From positions 1 to 64,000 of the forward strand of contig CAWBNK010000030.1 of the NCBI GenBank assembly GCA_963790065.1: 64,000 bases of DNA, given 5' to 3'. Position numbers and translations under genes: made by a program. Below the pieces are notes generated by a model, which had not been told where the DNA came from, searched no databases, and saw nothing but the letters and a program-made list of their open reading frames with translations. Origin of the DNA: Palsa-504 sp963790065 (lineage in GTDB: Bacteria; Actinomycetota; Actinomycetes; Streptosporangiales; Streptosporangiaceae). The number at the start of each line of letters is the position of its first letter. The stretch's first letter is position 1. Positions 39,291 through 46,730 of this stretch are shown here, one piece after another.

Positions 39291-40538
39291 GTGAGCACGG
39301 GATCCGTGTGGATGCGACGCGCGAGGTTGTCGCTGACGTTCGCGCTCGGCGTGGTCATCCTCGGGCTCGGCGTGGCCTCCGTGGTGCTGGATCACCTCAC
39401 CCACCAGCCCGGGACCGGCGGGCCGGCGGCCGACGCGCTCGTCGGAGCGGTCGGCGTGGTGCCCGCGACCGCGGTGGGGACGTTGCTCGCCGTCCGCCGC
39501 CCGCGCAATCCGATCGGCTGGCTGCTGCTGGTCATCATCATCGTGGAGGTCGGTCCTACCAGCCAGTACCTCATCCTGGACTACCGGATGCACCACGGGT
39601 CGCTGCCCCTGGGCTGGGTCGCGGTGGTGCTTCAGGAATGCTGGCCGATGTTCCTGGTTTCGGTCACGCTGCTGCTGTGGCTGTTTCCCGACGGGACGCT
39701 GCCGGCGGGCCGGTGGCACCGGGCCGCATCGATCACGGCGGTCGGCTGGCTGCTGGTCGGCCTGGCCACCTCGGCCCGGGGCGTGCTGGTCGCCGCCGGA
39801 GGCGATATCCGCATCCTGCCCAACGGTGCCCTGGCCAACTCGTCGCCGGACGTGATGCGGGTCCTCAGCGCCGTGGTGATCGTCGGCACCCTGGCCAGCT
39901 GGGCGGCCTGGCTGGCCGTCCAGATACCGATCTACCGGCACGCCAGCGGCGTGTACCGCCAGCAGCTCAAGTGGCTCTACAGCGGTGCGGTCATCTTCGT
40001 GTTCGCGTACTTCGGCGTGTTCATCGCCGCGCTCGCCGTGGAAGCCATCCCTGGCTGGAATGACCAGCCGGTGACCAACGCGCTGGCCATCCTCGGCACG
40101 GCCGCCCTGCCCGCCTGCCTGGGGGTGGCAGTGCTGAAGTACCGGCTGTACGACCTCAACCGGGTCATCAGCCGGGTGGTCTCCTACGCGCTGATCACGG
40201 CCCTGCTCGCGGGCGTGTTCGCCGGCCTGATCCTGTTGGCCACCCGGGAACTGCCGGTCAGGGGCTCGGTGGCCGTGGCCGTGGCCACGCTGGTCATCGC
40301 GGCGCTGTTCAACCCGCTGCGCCGGCGGGTGCAGCGGGCGGTCGACCGCCGGTTCAACCGCTCCCGGTATGACGCCGAGGCCGTAGTGGCCGCCTTCACC
40401 GCCCGGCTGCGGCACACGGTCGACCTCGACACCCTCCGGCACGACCTGGTCGGCGTGACCCAGGAGGCGTTCCAGCCCGCGCACGTCTCCATGTGGTTCG
40501 CTCCCGCGCCCGCCGGCGACCAGGACCGCCCCGCGTAG
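39291..40538 (+). CDS. Multi-pass membrane protein, sensor-kinase-like input module without kinase domain
   Basis: A 415-aa protein with about eight membrane helices in residues 12-345, the loop LLWLFPDGTLPAGRWHR typical of actinobacterial sensor-kinase membrane modules, and 'LKYRLYDLNRVISRVVSYALITALLAGVFAGLILL' followed by 'FNPLRRRVQRAVDRRFNRSRYDAEAVVAAFTARLRHTVDLDTLRHDLVGVTQEAFQPAHVSMWF'. That last piece normally leads to a GAF or histidine-kinase domain, but none follows. GTG 39291 follows GAGGAGACAG. It could act as a membrane sensor with a separate partner. Confidence 0.82.
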   Translation: MSTGSVWMRRARLSLTFALGVVILGLGVASVVLDHLTHQPGTGGPAADALVGAVGVVPATAVGTLLAVRRPRNPIGWLLLVIIIVEVGPTSQYLILDYRMHHGSLPLGWVAVVLQECWPMFLVSVTLLLWLFPDGTLPAGRWHRAASITAVGWLLVGLATSARGVLVAAGGDIRILPNGALANSSPDVMRVLSAVVIVGTLASWAAWLAVQIPIYRHASGVYRQQLKWLYSGAVIFVFAYFGVFIAALAVEAIPGWNDQPVTNALAILGTAALPACLGVAVLKYRLYDLNRVISRVVSYALITALLAGVFAGLILLATRELPVRGSVAVAVATLVIAALFNPLRRRVQRAVDRRFNRSRYDAEAVVAAFTARLRHTVDLDTLRHDLVGVTQEAFQPAHVSMWFAPAPAGDQDRPA

Positions 40539-40622
40539 CCGAAGTCGCCCCGGAACCTCATGGCGGCACGGGGTTTGGTATCAAAAGGCGTAGGAATTCC
40601 TTCGCGATCATAAGGTGGCGCC

Positions 40623-41633
40623 GTGGCGGTTAATCAGCAGGTGCGGTTGGCGGATCGGCCCTCGGGGCTGCCCCGGCCGAGTGACTGGGAGTTCACCAGC
40701 GAGGACGTGCCGGAGGCGGGTGCCGGGCAGTTCGTGGTGGCGGTCTCGCACCTGTCCGTCGACCCGGCCATGCGGGGCTGGATGAACGCGGGAGCCTCCT
40801 ACATCCCGCCGGTCGAGATCGGGGCGGTCATGCGGGCGGGCGGGGTCGGCCGGATCGTCGCCTCGGAGCATCCCGGGTTCGCGGTGGGCGACGAGGTGAC
40901 CGGGATGTTCGGCGTGCAGGACTACGCCGTCTCGGATGGCCGGGGCGTGATGAAGCTCGACACCAGCCTCGTGCCGCTGCCGACGTACCTGGGCGCGCTG
41001 GGCACGACCGGGCTGACCGCCTACTTCGGGCTGCTCGACACCGGGAAGGCCAAGGAAGGCGACACCGTGGTGGTGTCCGGCGCGGCCGGGGCGGTGGGCA
41101 GCGTGGCGGGTCAGATCGCCAAGATCAAGGGCTGCCGAGTCATCGGCATCGCGGGGGGACCGGATAAATGCCGCGCCGTGGTCGAGGAGTTCGGCTTCGA
41201 CGCGGCGATCGACTACCGGGAGCCGGGCCTGCGCCGCAGGCTGCGGGAGCTCGCGCCGGGCGGCGTCGACGTCTACTTCGACAACGTGGGCGGGCAGATC
41301 CTGGACGACGTGCTGGCCTGCCTGGCCCGCGGCGCCAGGATCGTCATCTGCGGCGCGATCTCGCAGTACAACGAGGACCAGGTCCGGGGCCCGGCCAACT
41401 ACATGATGCTGCTAGTAGCCCGGGCGTCCATGACTGGCATGCTGGTGTTCGACTACGCCGACCGGTACCCGGAGGCCCTGGCCGAGCTGGGCGGCTGGTA
41501 CGGGGCCGGGCGGCTGGTCTCGCGCGAGCAGATCGTGCACGGCAGCGTGCGCGACTTCCCGTCGACGCTGCTGATGCTGTTCGAGGGCGCCAACACCGGC
41601 AAGCTGATCCTGGCCCTGGACGGGAACGGCTGA
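40623..41633 (+). CDS. NADP-dependent oxidoreductase, MDR family (prostaglandin/leukotriene reductase-like)
   Basis: A 336-aa zinc-free medium-chain reductase. N-terminal NQQVRLADRPSGLPRPSDWEF and VDPAMRGWMN, the cofactor loop VVSGAAGAVGSVAGQIAKIKG (AxxGxxG type), GGVDVYFDNVGGQILDDVL, GAISQYNEDQVRGPANY and the C-terminal ANTGKLILAL are all typical of the group that reduces C=C bonds in enones (leukotriene B4 12-hydroxydehydrogenase, curcumin reductase). GTG 40623 follows AAGG. Convergent with the SDR gene across a palindromic element. Confidence 0.9.
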   Translation: MAVNQQVRLADRPSGLPRPSDWEFTSEDVPEAGAGQFVVAVSHLSVDPAMRGWMNAGASYIPPVEIGAVMRAGGVGRIVASEHPGFAVGDEVTGMFGVQDYAVSDGRGVMKLDTSLVPLPTYLGALGTTGLTAYFGLLDTGKAKEGDTVVVSGAAGAVGSVAGQIAKIKGCRVIGIAGGPDKCRAVVEEFGFDAAIDYREPGLRRRLRELAPGGVDVYFDNVGGQILDDVLACLARGARIVICGAISQYNEDQVRGPANYMMLLVARASMTGMLVFDYADRYPEALAELGGWYGAGRLVSREQIVHGSVRDFPSTLLMLFEGANTGKLILALDGNG

Positions 41634-41665
41634 TCTCCAGGGTCGTGCGACGTGAGCTGATCACC

Positions 41666-41802
41666 CCACCAGCCCCATGTCCCCCAAGATCAGGGTGGAT
41701 TAGGGTTCCGGGGTGGATCCGGTGCATCCCGGGCCCCCAAATCCACCCACAAGCCCGGATCCACCCCGGAAATGTGGTGGACGTACCGGGTGGGGCTGGT
41801 GG
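41666..41802. repeat. Nested palindromic element between convergent genes
   Basis: Outer arms CCACCAGCCCCA (41666-41677) and TGGGGCTGGTGG (41791-41802) enclose a second perfect pair, TTCCGGGGTGGATCCGG (41706-41722) and CCGGATCCACCCCGGAA (41755-41771), plus GGGTGGAT (41693-41700) with ATCCACCC (41741-41748). It lies between two gene ends and could form a large cruciform or a bidirectional terminator; as no poly-T is present, a mobile palindromic repeat is also possible. Confidence 0.65.
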
Positions 41803-41820
41803 AAGGGGCAAGGTTAGGAC

Positions 41821-42609
41821 TTAAGGCAGGCCGGGGATGCCGCCGACGCGGGAGCCGTCGGCGGCACGCGGGCCGGGCACGTGCCGGAAGCCGAACGGCT
41901 CGGCCGGGCGGCCGGGCTGGACGTACCAGGCCTGGCCGGTGGCGTCGCTGGCCAGGATGGCGAACAGGGCGTCGACCACCTCGTCAGGCGGCATCAGCGG
42001 GATGCCCGCGGCATCGATCAGGTGCCGGACCGGCTCGTTGATCGCGGTGTCGGCGAAGCCCGGGCACAGCGCGTTCACGGCCACGTGCTCGGCCGCCAGC
42101 GCCGGGCCGAGCGAGCGGGCCAGGCCCACCACGGCATGCTTGCTGGCGGCGTAGATCGGGTCCTGCGGCACGCCGGTCAGCCCGGCCAGGCTGGAGGTCA
42201 GGACCAGGGCGCCGCGGCCGCGGGCCCGCAGCGCGGGCAGGGCCGCGTTGACGCCGAAGAACACGCCGTCGACGTTGATGGCGAAGGCCCGCCGGTAGGC
42301 GGCCAGGTCCCAGCTTCCACTGGCCAGCGCGACGCTGGTGGTGGACACGCCCGCGTTGAGGAAGGCCAGGTCCAGCCCGCCGAATTCGGCCACGGCCAGG
42401 GTGACCGCGTGGTCGTTGTCGGCCGGGTCCCTGACGTCGCAGCGGACGAACCGGCCGCCGGTCTCGGCGGCCAGCGCGGCGCCGCGCTCGTCAACGTCGG
42501 CGATCACCACCCGGGCGCCGCGGGCGGCCAGCCGCCGGGCCGCGGCGGCCCCGATGCCGTTGGCGCCGCCGGTGATCAGCGCGACCGCGCCGTCCAGCTC
42601 GATGGCCAT
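41821..42609 (-). CDS. Short-chain dehydrogenase/reductase
   Basis: A 262-aa classical SDR: LITGGANGIGAAAARRLA (glycine motif 14-20), CDVRD, NAG in AFLNAGVS, catalytic S140, Y153 and K157 (YAASK), and PG in ALCPGF. NAD- or NADP-binding; the acidic residue at the end of strand 2 (VIADVD) favours NAD. It is the last gene of the lipid operon and its ATG shares one base with the TetR stop. A role in fatty alcohol, aldehyde or hydroxy-acyl conversion is inferred only from context. Confidence 0.9.
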   Translation of the reverse strand: MAIELDGAVALITGGANGIGAAAARRLAARGARVVIADVDERGAALAAETGGRFVRCDVRDPADNDHAVTLAVAEFGGLDLAFLNAGVSTTSVALASGSWDLAAYRRAFAINVDGVFFGVNAALPALRARGRGALVLTSSLAGLTGVPQDPIYAASKHAVVGLARSLGPALAAEHVAVNALCPGFADTAINEPVRHLIDAAGIPLMPPDEVVDALFAILASDATGQAWYVQPGRPAEPFGFRHVPGPRAADGSRVGGIPGLP

Positions 42610-43313
42610 CAGGACCGGTCCCGGATCTTGGCGCGGTTGGCCAGGTCCAGGCCGCGCAGCAGGGCGTCGATGACCGTGACGGCCCGGCCGATGTCCGGGA
42701 CCCGGTCGGCGATCACGTCGGAGTACAGGAACCCCTCGCTGACCCGCAGGATCGCGTAGGCCAGGGTCCGGGTGTCCAAGCTGGCGTCGAACGAGCCGCG
42801 GGCGCGTTCCAGGTCGATGAGACTCTCCAGCGCGGCCGCCATGCCCTTGTGCACCGTACTGCGGGCCCCGGTCAGCAGGCGGAGCGCGGTTTCCGGGTCG
42901 GCCTCGAGGAAGACGTGCAGCGGGCCGTCCGCGGCGACGGCGTGCAGTACGCCGCCGATCACGGCGCTGAGCCGGGCCGTACCGGCCAGGTCCGCGCTGG
43001 CCTGCAGGTGATCGGCGAGCAGGCGGCGGGCCCGCCACCACAGCACCTGGTCAAGCAGCTGCTCCCGGTTGCCGACCCGGCGGTACAGGGTGGCCCGGGC
43101 CACGCCGATGCGGCGGGCCAGGGATCGCATGTCCAGCCGCTGCCCGGCCACGAAGGTGTCCACGGCCGCGGCGAAGATCTCCGGCGGAACCAGGGCCGGA
43201 ACCCGGGTGCCCGCCGGAAGGACGATGCGGACGTCGTCGCCAGTGCCAGTGCCAGTGCCAGTGCCAGTGCCGGTGCCAGTGCCGGTGCTGACGGCCTGCG
43301 GTGCCGAGGACAT
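42609..43313 (-). CDS. TetR/AcrR-family regulator (QsdR-like) with a Thr-Gly repeat leader
   Basis: A 234-aa regulator. Residues 9-25 are eight Thr-Gly dipeptides encoded by a hexamer repeat. HTH: FVAGQRLDMRSLARRIGVARATLYRRVGNREQLL. The C-terminal part (RLLADHLQASADLAGTARLSAVIGGVLHAV..GPLHVFLEADPETALRLLT) resembles the QsdR type. It is translated within the lipid operon (2 bp after the WS/DGAT stop, 1-base overlap with the SDR) and probably regulates it. The dyad at 46688-46714 is a candidate target. Confidence 0.85.
   Translation of the reverse strand: MSSAPQAVSTGTGTGTGTGTGTGTGDDVRIVLPAGTRVPALVPPEIFAAAVDTFVAGQRLDMRSLARRIGVARATLYRRVGNREQLLDQVLWWRARRLLADHLQASADLAGTARLSAVIGGVLHAVAADGPLHVFLEADPETALRLLTGARSTVHKGMAAALESLIDLERARGSFDASLDTRTLAYAILRVSEGFLYSDVIADRVPDIGRAVTVIDALLRGLDLANRAKIRDRS
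43241..43288. repeat. Eight tandem CAGTGC/CGGTGC hexamers
   Basis: CAGTGC is repeated five times, then CGGTGC, CAGTGC, CGGTGC, covering 48 bp within the 5' end of the TetR gene. It encodes (Thr-Gly)8 on the minus strand. Slippage would lengthen or shorten the leader by whole Thr-Gly units. Confidence 0.85.
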
Positions 43314-43315
43314 CG

Positions 43316-44782
43316 TCAGTCCGCCGGCCGCTCGCCGGCGGCGCGCTCGCCGGCGAGCTTTTCGGCCGCCTCGAGCAGCAGGGCCAGCTCGTCGACCAGG
43401 TAGCCGGCCAGGGCGTCGAGGTCGGGAACCAGCTCGCGGCAGGACACCAGGCCGAAGTGCAGCTGGCCGAGGTAGCCGACCAGGGTGATGTTCAGGCCCT
43501 GGCCGTCAGTGACCACCGACACCGGGTAGTGGGCCAGCAGCCGGGCCCCGCACAGGTAGACCGGGACATTCGGGCCCGGCACGTTGGAGATCGTGACGTT
43601 GAATGGCGGCAGCCGGTGCAGCAGGCCGGTGGCGAACACCACCCGGGCGGCCCGGGCGGTCAGCGCCGGCGGGGAGAAGTCGCTGATCTGGTCGACCAGG
43701 CCCTGCGGGATCGCGGCCTGCTGGGCCTTGGCGATGCGGGTGGCCTGATGCACGATCTCCAGCCGGCGCCCCGGCTCGGTGACGTTGGTGGGCAGCATGG
43801 CCAGCATGGCCGACACCCTGTTGCCCATGGCGCCCTTGCTGGCCGGGTCGCGGACCGACACCGGGATCATGGCGATGAGCGGCTGGTCGGGCAGCGCGTC
43901 GTGACCGGCCAGCCAGCGCCGCAGGGCGCCGGCGCACATGGCCATCACCACGTCGTTGACTGAGACCCCGAAGACGTTCTTGATCTTCTTGACGGTGTCG
44001 AGGTCCACGCTGCGGAACGCGAACCGGCGGTGCGGCGTGATGGGCTTGTTGAACGGCGTCGCGGGCGCCCGGCCCAGCGTGGTCGGGATGACCGCGCCGT
44101 CACCGCGGTTCAGCCCGAGCATGCCGCCGACCAGCGTATTCACCGCCGGGGCCAGGGTCGGCAGGACCTTGACCATCTCGTTGGTCAGGCGCACGGTCTG
44201 GACCGGCCGCCAGGCCGCCTTCGCGGTCGCCCTGGCCGTCAGCTCGGCCCAGCTCGGGGCCTTCTCCGGGTGCCACGGCTCGACCGGCGGCAGCTCGCGG
44301 CCGGCCGGGGTCAGGTCGAGCAGGACGGTGAGCAACTCGGCGCCTGACGCGCCGTCGATGGCCGCGTGGTGGATCTTGGTGTAGACCGCGGCGCGCTTCT
44401 TGGCCAGCCCGGTGATCAGGTAGATCTCCCACAGCGGGCGGCTGCGGTCAAGCGGCCGGGCGTGCAGCCTGCTGACCTGCTCGTTCAGCTGGGCGTCCGA
44501 CCCGGGGCGGGGCAGCGCGAGCTCGCGGACGTGGTACTCGATATCGAAGTCGGGATCGTCGATCCAGTAGGGTTGGTCCAGCCCGAGCGGCACGTTCAGC
44601 AGTCTCTGCCGCAGCACGGGTACCAGCGGCAGCCGCTCGGCCATCACTTCGGTGAGCCGGGCCAGGGTCAGCGGCTTGGGCGCGCCGGCCGGATCCAGGA
44701 TGCTCAGGCCGCCGACGTGGCCGGTGGTGTTGGCCGTCTCCAGGGCGAGGAACGATGCGTCGAGCCCGGTCAGTTGCTGCAT
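43316..44782 (-). CDS. Wax ester synthase/diacylglycerol acyltransferase (WS/DGAT)
   Basis: A 488-aa acyltransferase making triacylglycerol or wax esters from acyl-CoA. Opening MQQLTGLDASFLALETANTTGHVGG is typical; the catalytic motif HHxxxDG is at 138-144 (KIHHAAIDGAS); later landmarks PLWEIYLITGL, SVNDVVMAMCAGALRRWL, MGNRVSAMLAMLPT and FNVTISNVPGPNVPVYLCGA all fit. AGGGGAG precedes ATG 44782. It follows an alpha/beta hydrolase gene by 5 bp and precedes the TetR gene by 2 bp. Peripheral membrane/lipid-droplet enzyme in storage lipid formation. Confidence 0.93.
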   Translation of the reverse strand: MQQLTGLDASFLALETANTTGHVGGLSILDPAGAPKPLTLARLTEVMAERLPLVPVLRQRLLNVPLGLDQPYWIDDPDFDIEYHVRELALPRPGSDAQLNEQVSRLHARPLDRSRPLWEIYLITGLAKKRAAVYTKIHHAAIDGASGAELLTVLLDLTPAGRELPPVEPWHPEKAPSWAELTARATAKAAWRPVQTVRLTNEMVKVLPTLAPAVNTLVGGMLGLNRGDGAVIPTTLGRAPATPFNKPITPHRRFAFRSVDLDTVKKIKNVFGVSVNDVVMAMCAGALRRWLAGHDALPDQPLIAMIPVSVRDPASKGAMGNRVSAMLAMLPTNVTEPGRRLEIVHQATRIAKAQQAAIPQGLVDQISDFSPPALTARAARVVFATGLLHRLPPFNVTISNVPGPNVPVYLCGARLLAHYPVSVVTDGQGLNITLVGYLGQLHFGLVSCRELVPDLDALAGYLVDELALLLEAAEKLAGERAAGERPAD

Positions 44783-44787
44783 GTGCG

Positions 44788-45810
44788 TTACTCCCCTGCG
44801 GAGAAGTGCCGGCTCAGCCAGTCGCGGATCGTGGTGGCGACGACGCCGGGGACCTCGAGCTGCGGGACATGCCCGACATCGGCGAGGAAAACGGACTCCC
44901 AGCGCGGGTTCCGCGCGGCCGCCTGGCGGATGGCCGCCACCGGCACCAGCCGGTCGGCCTCGCCGCCGATGAGCAGGACGGGGACGCCGATGCCGGCCAT
45001 CTTCGCGTTGTAGGAGCCGCGGCGGGCGAGGACGCGCAGCAGCGAGCGGGCCGCGGCCAGGAAGATCCGGGCGCGGGCTGAGGCCTGGGCGCTGTTGGCC
45101 GGGTGGCGCCGGGCAGCCAGCGCGACTTCGGCCTTGGTCATCTCCGGATCGGCACGGGACGGGTCGGCGAAGCAGAGCTTGATGAGCTGGCGGACGGCTT
45201 CTTCTGGTGTGACGCTCGACAGCAGCCTCGCCACGACCAGCGGGGCAAGGCCGGGCAGGGTGTAGAGCAGGAACTGGCCGGACACCTCCCAGTCGGGCTT
45301 CTGCGGGGGCAACGGGAGGGCGGGGTCGATCAGGACCACGCCCTTGACCGCACCGGGATTGGCGGCCGTTTCGAGGATGGAGATCAGGCCGCCCATGGAG
45401 TTGCCGACCAGGATTACCGGCGTGCCGATGACCTCGGTGATGAACCGGTCCACGAGGCGGGTGTTGGCCTGCACGGTGGAGTTGGCCCGCAGGCCCGGCG
45501 TGAGGCCGAACCCGTGCAGGTCCAGGGCGACGACGCGGCGGCCGGCGGCTAGCGCCGGTCCGATCAGGCACCAGTTCAGGTGCGAGCCGCCCAGCCCGTG
45601 CACGAACACGATCGGCAGTTCGCTGACCTTATCCGGGTTCCCGTCCCGGACCTGGTCGGGGGCTTGGTCCTCGGCGGGCGAGAACTCGATCCAGTGCACG
45701 GGTCCGTCGAGGTCGGTGACGAAGCTGGCGGCGCCCCAGGGAGCGGCGAAGTCATACGGCGCCCGGCGGGTGACGGCCGGGCCGGTGCTGGAGGGGCCGG
45801 AGCGGGTCAT
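44788..45810 (-). CDS. Alpha/beta hydrolase (lipase/esterase-like)
   Basis: A 340-aa alpha/beta hydrolase: oxyanion region VFVHGLGGSHLNW, nucleophile elbow LVGNSMGG (GNSMG), LIDPALPLPP, acid in LLIGGEADRLVP and histidine in ADVGHVPQLEVP. It probably cleaves lipid esters. ATG 45810 overlaps the stop of the previous lipase gene by ATGA; upstream in-frame sequence is low-complexity and discarded. The operon continues into WS/DGAT, so it may release or recycle fatty acids. Confidence 0.87.
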   Translation of the reverse strand: MTRSGPSSTGPAVTRRAPYDFAAPWGAASFVTDLDGPVHWIEFSPAEDQAPDQVRDGNPDKVSELPIVFVHGLGGSHLNWCLIGPALAAGRRVVALDLHGFGLTPGLRANSTVQANTRLVDRFITEVIGTPVILVGNSMGGLISILETAANPGAVKGVVLIDPALPLPPQKPDWEVSGQFLLYTLPGLAPLVVARLLSSVTPEEAVRQLIKLCFADPSRADPEMTKAEVALAARRHPANSAQASARARIFLAAARSLLRVLARRGSYNAKMAGIGVPVLLIGGEADRLVPVAAIRQAAARNPRWESVFLADVGHVPQLEVPGVVATTIRDWLSRHFSAGE

Positions 45811-46646
45811 CGGCGGCCCGGGTAGAGCGGCCGCAGGGGCAGCGGCGGGCGGAACGGCCGCTGTTGCCCGGCCGGGACGGTCAGCCGGTCGGCGATCAGC
45901 CACAGCGTGGCCAGGTCGACGCCGAAGCCGAGGTGACTGCAGCGGACTTCGACGTTCTGGTGCCGCTCGGTTTCCGGCTCGATGCAGGCCTGCCAGGCCA
46001 CCACGCCGTCAAAGCGCGAGTACACCGAGATGGACGGGACGCTGATGGGCCGGGCCCGCTGATCGGTGCCCGGCACCCGGGTGGCGTCCGCGTGCAGGTG
46101 GCGGTAGCGCTGGTAGGCGCCGTGGACGTTGCTCTGCCGCGGGTCTTGCAAGGCGAAGGGACTGCCCAGGGTGATGACCTGCCTGACCTGCCGGGGATGA
46201 CGGCGCGCCAGTTCCCTGGCGTAGACGCCGCCCAGGCTCCAGCCGATCAGCGATACCGGGCCGCCGCTCCGCGCCGCATGGTCGAGCAGCGCCCGCGGCA
46301 GCCCGGCCAGCACCGCCTCGGTCGGCCCGCGGTTGCGGCCAAGGTCCCAGCCGCGCACCTGGTAGCCCAGGTAGCTCAGGAACCGCCGCAGCACGACCGT
46401 GCTGGTATCGGAGGCCAGCAGGCCGGGCAGGACCAGCACCCCGTGGCCGTCGCCGCGGGGCGCGGCGGCCAGCCAGGGCGCGGCCAGCGGCAGCGCGGCC
46501 AGATCGGCCAGCCCGCGCAGCGGCTCGGTCGCGAACAGTCCGGCCGAGGGCCCCGGACGACCGGCGTTGCCGGTTCCCGGACCGTTCCAGCCCGGCCCGT
46601 TCGGATCCCGCCTGGTCTTTCCCGGCCCCCTGATGAGGTAGATCAC
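45807..46646 (-). CDS. Alpha/beta hydrolase of the lipase type
   Basis: A 279-aa hydrolase: VLVLPGLLASDTSTVVLRRFLSYLGYQVRGWDLGRNRGP, nucleophile elbow LIGWSLGG (GWSLG), ELARRHPRQVRQVITLGSPF, PSISVYSRFDGVVAWQAC (acid) and VRCSHLGFGVDL (histidine). This is the pattern of triacylglycerol-lipase-like proteins often found beside WS/DGAT genes in actinobacteria. GTG 46646 follows GGAGCGG. It is the first gene of the operon that runs to the SDR, and divergent from the acyl-CoA ligase. Confidence 0.85.
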   Translation of the reverse strand: MIYLIRGPGKTRRDPNGPGWNGPGTGNAGRPGPSAGLFATEPLRGLADLAALPLAAPWLAAAPRGDGHGVLVLPGLLASDTSTVVLRRFLSYLGYQVRGWDLGRNRGPTEAVLAGLPRALLDHAARSGGPVSLIGWSLGGVYARELARRHPRQVRQVITLGSPFALQDPRQSNVHGAYQRYRHLHADATRVPGTDQRARPISVPSISVYSRFDGVVAWQACIEPETERHQNVEVRCSHLGFGVDLATLWLIADRLTVPAGQQRPFRPPLPLRPLYPGRR

Positions 46647-46687
46647 GGCCCGCTCCGCTCGCTTGTCGCCACGACCTAGGCAAGGTA

Positions 46688-46714
46688 GTGATACACCTTT
46701 AATATATGTCTCAC
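46688..46714. promoter_or_regulatory. Dyad in the divergent lipid-gene promoter
   Basis: GTGATACA (46688-46695) and TGTCTCAC (46707-46714) pair at 7 of 8 positions around an 11-nt spacer. It lies in the 84-bp gap between the lipase operon and the acyl-CoA ligase and is A/T-rich with TAATAT at its centre, suiting a TetR-type operator over both promoters. Confidence 0.5.
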
Positions 46715-46730
46715 CGACAAAGGGGTGGGC

